This document shows positions 57,598 to 64,000 of a DNA stretch of 64,000 bases, piece by piece (the first letter of the stretch is position 1; each line of letters opens with the position of its first letter). Source of the stretch: Pohlia nutans (lineage: Eukaryota > Streptophyta > Bryopsida > Bryales > Mniaceae); assembly GCA_022496805.1 (NCBI GenBank), contig CM040090.1, positions 7,682,001 to 7,746,000 on the forward strand, given 5' to 3'. The notes under the pieces were generated by a model. That model did not search any database. It had not been told where the DNA came from and saw only the letters and a program-made list of their open reading frames with translations. Made by a program: the position numbers and the translations under genes.

Positions 57598-58126
57598 TTA
57601 ACTCCTAAAAGCCCAAGTGGTAATATCAAGATGATGGCATTTTTTTCCTTCCATATCTCCTTCATTGATGTGTTCACTATGAATATGTTTTTGGAGATAC
57701 TTAATGAAGTTGTGTTATTCAATGGTTGGAATTTGTAAAAATTACAAATGTAATTTTGACCAAGTTAAAATTGCATTGAACTCAATTCAAAAGTGGCTAT
57801 GCTAAAATGAGGTTATAGATTTAAGGAACACAAAATTATAGACAAATCACCTTGTAAAGAGTATCTCATTTAAAATCCATTCCACAAATTTCACTCATAA
57901 AATGTTAATATTTTTTCAATAATCATTCAAGTTTAGAAGCAATTTTGAATTTTAACTATTAAATTTTATTATAAAAAAATTGGTGATAGCATTGGTAATA
58001 TAACCATACTAATGGAATCTTAAACTTTCATTTGTATATCAATTCCAAAATATTCCTCCAAATAGTACTTTATAATGGTTTTTCTAAAATTCTCAATTCC
58101 AAGAACAACTAACCTTTAGGGGTTAA
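57598..58126 (+). mobile_element. TTAA element (529 bp)
   Basis: Opens TTAACTCCTAAAAGCCCAAG and closes ACCTTTAGGGGTTAA. No coding capacity. Confidence 0.68.
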
Positions 58127-58716
58127 TCTTTTCCCTTAATGTAATTAAATAGTGCGACAAATTTCTAGTTATTTAGCATATAATCAATTTAGGCACATTC
58201 TTGCGTCATTAACCATCTCGTGACTAGTGTTTTTAACAGTGGCTAAATTTATCTTTATTCTACCAAATCATTGTCCAAGTACAAAAACAAAGAAAATATT
58301 AGGACCTTTGGAAGTAATTTCATTTGTACATCAATTTCAAAGTAATGAATTAAATATTTTTATTCATCTTAACATAGTCTTACAATTTACCGGTTTGTTT
58401 TGTTAGGTTGTTTTGTAAGTGTGTATTTGGTTAATTAGTGTTACACGCACTAATATTGAAAATTAGTACAATTGTTATAATATGTCTATAGAGTTCCATT
58501 TTGTTTGAAATGTCTTTGATACACACTAATTTCAATCTTTTAAATGATTATATGTAAGATTTGTGGCCATGTAATTGAGAATATATTTGTGGCCAAATAA
58601 AGGGCCAAAGTTATTTTTATTATTTTACTTATTCAATGCCCATGGTTGATTCACTCGGATCTCATCGTGCAGTGTGAATAGAAGAGTGTTTCTCTCCATC
58701 CCAACATCTTTAAATT

Positions 58717-59295
58717 TTAACCCCTAAGTGCCCAAGGGTTCTCTTGAAATGCTAGATGTGTCATAATGTCCATCTTACTCAACTTTTATGAGCTTCAATT
58801 TTTTAACATGTGTAGAACACAATAGTAAGACAACATCCATACAGTTAAATTTTGGAATTTTTTTATGAATTATTTAATAATCAATTTATAAGAATTTTCT
58901 TTGAAAATTCATAAAAACTACATGTTTAGTCATTTTGACTTGGAATCAAGTATGATAGGTCAAAAACATTGGTTTTATATGGTGGTTACCTTGTTCATGT
59001 TAGAACTAATCTTATTTGGTAGAAAACTTAAAGATTCCATTCCGGGCAGATTTTCAAAATTGTGACAATTTGAGATGCTGTCACTTCGAGGGCTTTAGAG
59101 GAAAATTGGTAAAACAAATTTCAAAACTTCTTTTTGGAAAAGATGACCAGTTTCAATATCTACAAGTGAAAAAAAATCACGCTCAAAAATTGTTATTTTT
59201 GCAAAAGTTATGGGCGTTTAAAGTGGGCTGAACTTTTTTTAAACTCTGAAATTTTTGAGCGACCATATATGGTCGCTTAGGCAGTTAGGGGTTAA
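58717..59295 (+). mobile_element. TTAA element (579 bp)
   Basis: Opens TTAACCCCTAAGTGCCCAAG; before the right end is the palindrome AGCGACCATATATGGTCGCT, then CAGTTAGGGGTTAA. The 58127-58716 stretch before it is plain AT-rich DNA. Confidence 0.78.
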
Positions 59296-59507
59296 TGTTG
59301 ATGTATCACTCCAGGCTAAGTGCTATATGAACCTTTCAATATAGTTCATTTTTAGACAATATAATATATTGCAATACATCGTAATGCAAAACATTCTAGA
59401 GATGGTTTGGTTTCAATTAAACCACCCTAGTTGTGGCACAATTTGAAGTTATTCTATTTGTGATATCTTTAGAAGTTACACTATTTGTGCAACTATATAC
59501 TATGAAG

Positions 59508-59538
<31 letters not shown>

Positions 59539-61430
59539 TATTTATTTATTTTATTTTTTATTATTTTATTTTTATTTTATTTGTAAGATGCTAACTAATA
59601 CACGATGATGACAAAGTTGAAGTCACATAAATAATAACATGATACAAATAGGCTAGTTTAGCTCATGCTTCCTTTTCTAAAATCCATATTTTACAAGAAA
59701 TCCTTGGTTACTTGGCCAAAAATATAATATGGTTTGCATAATCTTCTAGTCGAAAAGATTTATTGAATGCCTAGTAGTAGAAAATTTATATTAATTAGTA
59801 CCACCCATTTTTAATTCAACAATAATCTTCTTCTCGTTATAAATCATCCAATGTGCAATTATAATATCTTTTGTGCAACTACATACCAATGTCATACTAG
59901 TTTTATTATCTCACTTTGTATAGAATTTGGAAGTTAAGATACATACATTTTTCTTCTGATTTCCTTTACACTATTTTTTAACTAAAGTTCATACATACCT
60001 ACACCAAAATTAGGAGTGGAAATGAAAACTCATAATGTAAGAAAGGAGTAGCTTCTCAATACAATGAAAAAAAAGTTGTGAAGATGACCTTTCAAAATCA
60101 AAAAAACCCTTAAACATTTAAGCTTTAAAATCCCTATTTTAAAGCCAATACGTGGAGCCAGACCCTATTCAAATTACATTATTTATCTAATGGAATTGTT
60201 TATTTGTAAAATACTCAATATGGAGTAAACAATAGACATAAAAATTGGAGCTTTATCTAAAGTCAACAACACTTTGATCATCCATAAGTCCATCAAGAGT
60301 TTGTGTTCATCAAGTGAAATTTTCTATTCATTCCATTTTAAAATTAAAAACTTTAAACTCATCTCGTCATATAAACATTAAAAAAAATAGTAATAGAAAG
60401 AGCATATTGAGATGACATACATATGAGCAATGAAAATATAGCTAAAATGGTCAATTAGGATAACTATTTTGGCTTCATTTTGTTATTACCTATGAAAAGC
60501 AACAAAAAACATATTCAAAAAAATTAAAATACAAAGATGGAAATCGCCTTTACAAATGGGGAAAATCCTTAGACGTTTAAGGATGAACAAGAGGGTTAAA
60601 AATCTCCAAACCACTCCTCATTGGGCGTTTTCATAATAAGGCGACCAAAACATGTGGTTACAAGATCGCGATTTCGAGCCTTTTTAATAATTGGTGGCAT
60701 ATATCTTTGAGTCACATTTTTTATTTTTGGAAAAGAACATAAAATGTATTTTAAAAATAAGTTAATTCAAAAATACTATTAATTACATTTGTACCCGAAT
60801 GTGTAATATTTAATGATGGTTACATGTTGTGATAAGACTCGTCAACGCCTTGATTCAAATGTTTTATTGAAAATATGGTAATTCCAATTTTTTCCTGAAT
60901 TCCTGTTATATGAAGGTATTACATCCAATAAGACTATTAAATATTAACAGAATATTCTATGAAGATTCTAAAATATTATAAAATATGAAATAAAGGCTTC
61001 AATGATTATGGAGATAATCTATTTTAATATTTAAAAGTGTTTTTTGGAATTAATACTTCATATTAGTGACAAATGTTTTGTGCACTATATGGTTTCTCAT
61101 TTGATCACATCGACACCCTCGACTTTAAAAACACCCCACGGCCCAAAGCAACAAATTCTTCCAAGTTTTTTGTTAATTCCATTAGGAAAATTTCAACTTT
61201 CAATGTTTATTGATAGGATATCAACATATTAATTGGTAACATCTTGATTCAATATGAATAAGCTAAAATCCACCTTCACATGTCAAAACAACATAATGAC
61301 GTTGACTTTTAGTCAAATAGCCATGGTTTTCCCGTATGTGACCAACGAGGCTTGCATTTCCACTTGGTTATTCTACACTCCCCTCGAGACACACAACGAT
61401 AGTGCTCACCTATCGAGGCCATACTATTAA
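59296..61430. other. AT-rich intergenic DNA upstream of the Dof-like gene
   Basis: (TA)n at 59511-59540. A degenerate pair of TTAA-type ends may lie near 60107 (CCCTTAAACATTTAAG) and 60570 (CCTTAGACGTTTAAGG). No gene seen. Confidence 0.4.
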
Positions 61431-61434
61431 GGCC

Positions 61435-61442
61435 TATAAATA
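61435..61442 (+). promoter_or_regulatory. TATA box of the Dof-like gene
   Basis: TATAAATA, about 25-35 bp before the probable transcript start near 61470, and upstream of a 5'UTR exon (to 61550) that ends at donor GTGAGG. Confidence 0.55.
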
Positions 61443-61550
61443 CCAATCCATTTCCCATAGAATTATCATTTGCGCATTGACATTTGTGCACTTCGATGAG
61501 AGGAGATCAGTCGCGTTTTTTGAAGGCTTGTTTTATACAACGATACAAAG

Positions 61551-62122
61551 GTGAGGATAGTATTGAAGTTTTTGTAGGTCATAGAAGCCACAATGACTTC
61601 ATTCTTAAATGGTTTAATTACAGAGATGCAAGGCTCTCATGTCTTGTAAATCCTTGTCTTTTTGTTTTGTACATGAAAAACGGTCTGCATGTTGCTTTTC
61701 ATATTAGATAATCATATAATCATCTTTGTTACCTTGCTTTTCATACTAGATATTCATATAATCATTTTTGTTAACTTGCTTTTCTTACTAGATAATTATA
61801 TAATCATCTTTTGTTAACTTGTTTTTCATACTACATAATCATATAATCATCTTTGTGAACTGTGGAGTGTGGAATTCAAGTTCATAAAGCCCTAAAAGCT
61901 AGTACTCGAATAAGATCGATAATCAAAACAAGAGTTTTGAAAATGAACACCTTTTTGGATTGTCTTTTCTTTTCATTAATATCACTATGCCTTGTTAGAA
62001 TATACAAACCAACATACATTCTTGTGCTAGCTATATGATTTATAAGACGGACAAAACAAAGCTTCACTACAACAATCAAACATATCATCTTGTTAACTCA
62101 TTCATTGTTGCATTGCATGTAG
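61551..62122 (+). other. 5'UTR intron of the Dof-like gene
   Basis: Donor AAAG|GTGAGG at 61551, acceptor TTGCATGTAG at 62122, 15 bp before the coding ATG. It contains four tandem ~42-bp units (ttgcttttcatactagataa) starting at 61692, 61734, 61776 and 61819. Confidence 0.5.
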
Positions 62123-62136
62123 GAAATCAACACTCC

Positions 62137-63510
62137 ATGGCACCGACTTCACAACGTCGGGGCGATGAACTAGAAAAGTTCATTCCGAAACACATCACCG
62201 ATCATTTTGCAAGGAAATGTAATCGTGTGGATTGCGGTTCGGAAGACGTTTATTTTAGGTATTTCAACAACAATGATCGCGACCAACCTCGTTTTGTGTG
62301 TAACACATGCAAAAAAAACTTCACACTTGGTGGAAAGACGAGACAACCGTACAAGACAAAAAAGAAGAACGTTGTGATGAAGAGACCAAACTTGAGGATT
62401 TCCAAATGTGAAGCTCGATGCGTGAGGACTACCAGAAATAAAAGCATTGGAGGATCAACACTTTCAAAGCCTAGGATTCAATCGACACGGTGTGTAAACA
62501 AGCGTGTACATTCTTCACTTCAAGCACTTGGTGAACAGACCAATTTGGTTGAAGAGGATGAAAGGCGTTTTGAAGGAGATGAGGTAGATGAGCTTGAAGA
62601 AGAAGATGGAGATTATTTTCCAGATGATGAGATTGACGAGCCTATTGGAGAGGATGATGATTACTATGTTCTAGAAGAGGAGGTTGGCGAGCATGTTGAA
62701 GAAGACAAGAACCGCTATGTTCTAGAAGACGAGGTTGAGGAGCTTGTTGAAAATGACGATGATTGCTATGTTCTAAAATATGAAGGTGACAATTATGTTG
62801 AAGAAGATGATGACGGTTATGTTATTGAAGATGAGGTTAACGAGCCTTTTGAAGAAGATAGTGACGGTTATGTTCAAGAAGATGAGGTTAACGAACCTAT
62901 TGAAGAAGATGGTGACGGCTATATTCAAGAAGATGAGGTTGACAAGGCTATTGAAGAGGACAAAGAGTTGGAGATCGACAATTCGGCAAATGTGAGTGAA
63001 ATCAAGATTCAAGCATGTGCTTTGCAAACTAGAGCAATAGAAAAGAGTCCAAGAGTGGTTTCAACTAACAAACTTACTCGTGATATAGTTTCAAAAACGA
63101 AAAAGGTTATGAAGAGAGCCACTCAATATTTGATAGATGCTCTCACTACACTTGAGGAGGTCAATTTGGAAAAGCATGCCATGATGTTAGATCGCAAATA
63201 TTATGAAGTTGAACAAGCTAGAGAACGAGAAGGCAGAGAGAGATCTGATTCCGAGAAAGCCCTTCACGACCACAAAAATTCAATTATGCAATTGGTCTGG
63301 TCATGGGCTCAATACGACTCTTTAACTACTACAAGGTTGAATAAGAAGGTTGCGCGTGAAGACGAATTGAAGACGGTGTCCCAAGAAGTTGAAGAGTTGT
63401 ATTCTCAAGTGAAGCAAATTGACATCAAATATGCTTGTCATGATGAAGTGGTGAAGATTGAAAGAAAAGCAAATCAGTTGTGGAATTGTGTGCAGGAGTT
63501 GGTTGAATAG
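62137..63510 (+). CDS. Dof-like zinc-finger protein with acidic tandem repeats and C-terminal coiled coil (457 aa)
   Basis: Starts MAPTSQRRGDELEKF. Residues about 27-65 form a Dof-like zinc finger: YFNNNDRDQPRFVCNTCKKN then FTLGG matches the Dof core (YxNNxxxxQPRxFCxxCxxxWTxGG), and the spacing between cysteines 2 and 3 (21) is canonical. Differences: the first pair is CNRVDC (CX4C, not CX2C) and the Trp is Phe. A basic region (KTKKKNVVMKRPN) follows. Residues about 150-290 are seven or so acidic ~19-21 residue repeats (DDDGYVIEDEVNEPFEED). Residues ~330-457 are helical, Glu/Lys-rich, probably a coiled coil. Dof proteins bind AAAG sites; DNA binding here is inference. The frame is intact. Confidence 0.7.
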   Translation: MAPTSQRRGDELEKFIPKHITDHFARKCNRVDCGSEDVYFRYFNNNDRDQPRFVCNTCKKNFTLGGKTRQPYKTKKKNVVMKRPNLRISKCEARCVRTTRNKSIGGSTLSKPRIQSTRCVNKRVHSSLQALGEQTNLVEEDERRFEGDEVDELEEEDGDYFPDDEIDEPIGEDDDYYVLEEEVGEHVEEDKNRYVLEDEVEELVENDDDCYVLKYEGDNYVEEDDDGYVIEDEVNEPFEEDSDGYVQEDEVNEPIEEDGDGYIQEDEVDKAIEEDKELEIDNSANVSEIKIQACALQTRAIEKSPRVVSTNKLTRDIVSKTKKVMKRATQYLIDALTTLEEVNLEKHAMMLDRKYYEVEQAREREGRERSDSEKALHDHKNSIMQLVWSWAQYDSLTTTRLNKKVAREDELKTVSQEVEELYSQVKQIDIKYACHDEVVKIERKANQLWNCVQELVE

Positions 63511-64000
63511 TTTTGTTGAGGCAGGCCTTTATTAAAGAGATTGTTGGTGTATATGATTGAATCTAAAAAGGGTTGCTATTTTGAAGATAATTAGTTAATA
63601 GTTAGTTACTAACTAGCTAATTACTTGTATACGCATACGTAGTCCTAGTTTAGCGGGAAGCAAGCATGTATACGGCCAACTGTTACCTCAGACTGGCGGG
63701 CTTGAAATCAAAAGCATATACGTAGTCTTGGTTGAGCGGAAAGTAGATATGTAGTTGATTGTTTGAGTCTAAAATACTATAGCGTACTAAAGGTTTCGTG
63801 AAGGACTCTTTTGTCATTGTTGTGTAAGTGTCTTGGAGCCTAATAGTGAGAGTCTTTGAACAGACAAGATAATGCTACTTGCATTGTACTGGTGTTGTTG
63901 AAGTTAATCAAAACCTTTTGTTGCAGTACTCGGTTGTCGTGCATGATTTTATCGTTCTTTTATATGCTCTATCTTCTTATATGAGATGCATAGTCAAAGT
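63511..64000. other. 3' region of the Dof-like gene and downstream DNA
   Basis: Contains a ~50-bp loose repeat ('catatacgtagtc.tggtt.agcgg.aag') near 63635-63740. No other gene seen. Confidence 0.4.

Overview
The window is nuclear DNA from a plant-type genome. Evidence: interstitial AAACCCT telomere-type repeats, GT-AG introns, Stowaway and CACTAGTAGAAAA-type MITEs, a chloroplast-style inositol-phosphatase gene, a Dof-like zinc finger and a DUF7869-type transposon protein. The abundance of the last, with long AT-rich intergenic DNA, suggests a non-seed land plant or streptophyte relative; I cannot name the species.

Left part (about 1.4-25.5 kb): a single ~24-kb unit that I read as a giant DNA transposon. 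It is bounded by 26-bp inverted repeats (1479-1504 and 25450-25475, one mismatch) and a 19-bp direct repeat outside each (1443-1461, 25477-25495). A short palindrome, consensus TATCGGRGGATCCYCCGATA, recurs roughly 60 times inside these limits, and I saw none outside them. Two transcription units point outwards from an AT-rich core. To the left runs one very long, spliced minus-strand gene (about 10.98 to 2.3 kb: ParB-like segment, unknown region, Lys-rich and acidic tandem repeats, then two degenerate FCP/HAD-phosphatase modules). To the right runs a DUF7869-type transposase-like gene (21.33-24.66 kb). Each unit has a palindrome array just upstream of it: a ~270-bp higher-order array at 11.05-12.29 kb abutting telomere repeats, and a 16-unit array with 49-50 bp spacing at 20.49-21.25 kb. 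Larger introns nearly all carry the palindrome. The transposase has two nonsense codons and a frameshift. The minus gene has three in-frame TAG codons and no other breaks that I found.

Centre (26-40 kb): gene-poor and AT-rich, dominated by short non-autonomous elements of form TTAA-CCC(C/T)TAA...TTAGGGG-TTAA, which are piggyBac-like in target and termini. Several abut and share one TTAA. One CACTA foldback, a histidine-phosphatase (PGAM-like) exon pair and a decayed RanGAP fragment also lie here.

Right part (40.9-64 kb): host genes. A WD40-repeat protein (40.99-43.17 kb, plus strand) converges on a complete ten-exon inositol-monophosphatase-family gene (47.76-43.76 kb, minus strand), with a Stowaway MITE in its first intron. 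Then come ~13 kb of MITE-rich intergenic DNA and an intact Dof-like zinc-finger gene with acidic repeats (coding 62137-63510), preceded by a TATA box and a 5'UTR intron.
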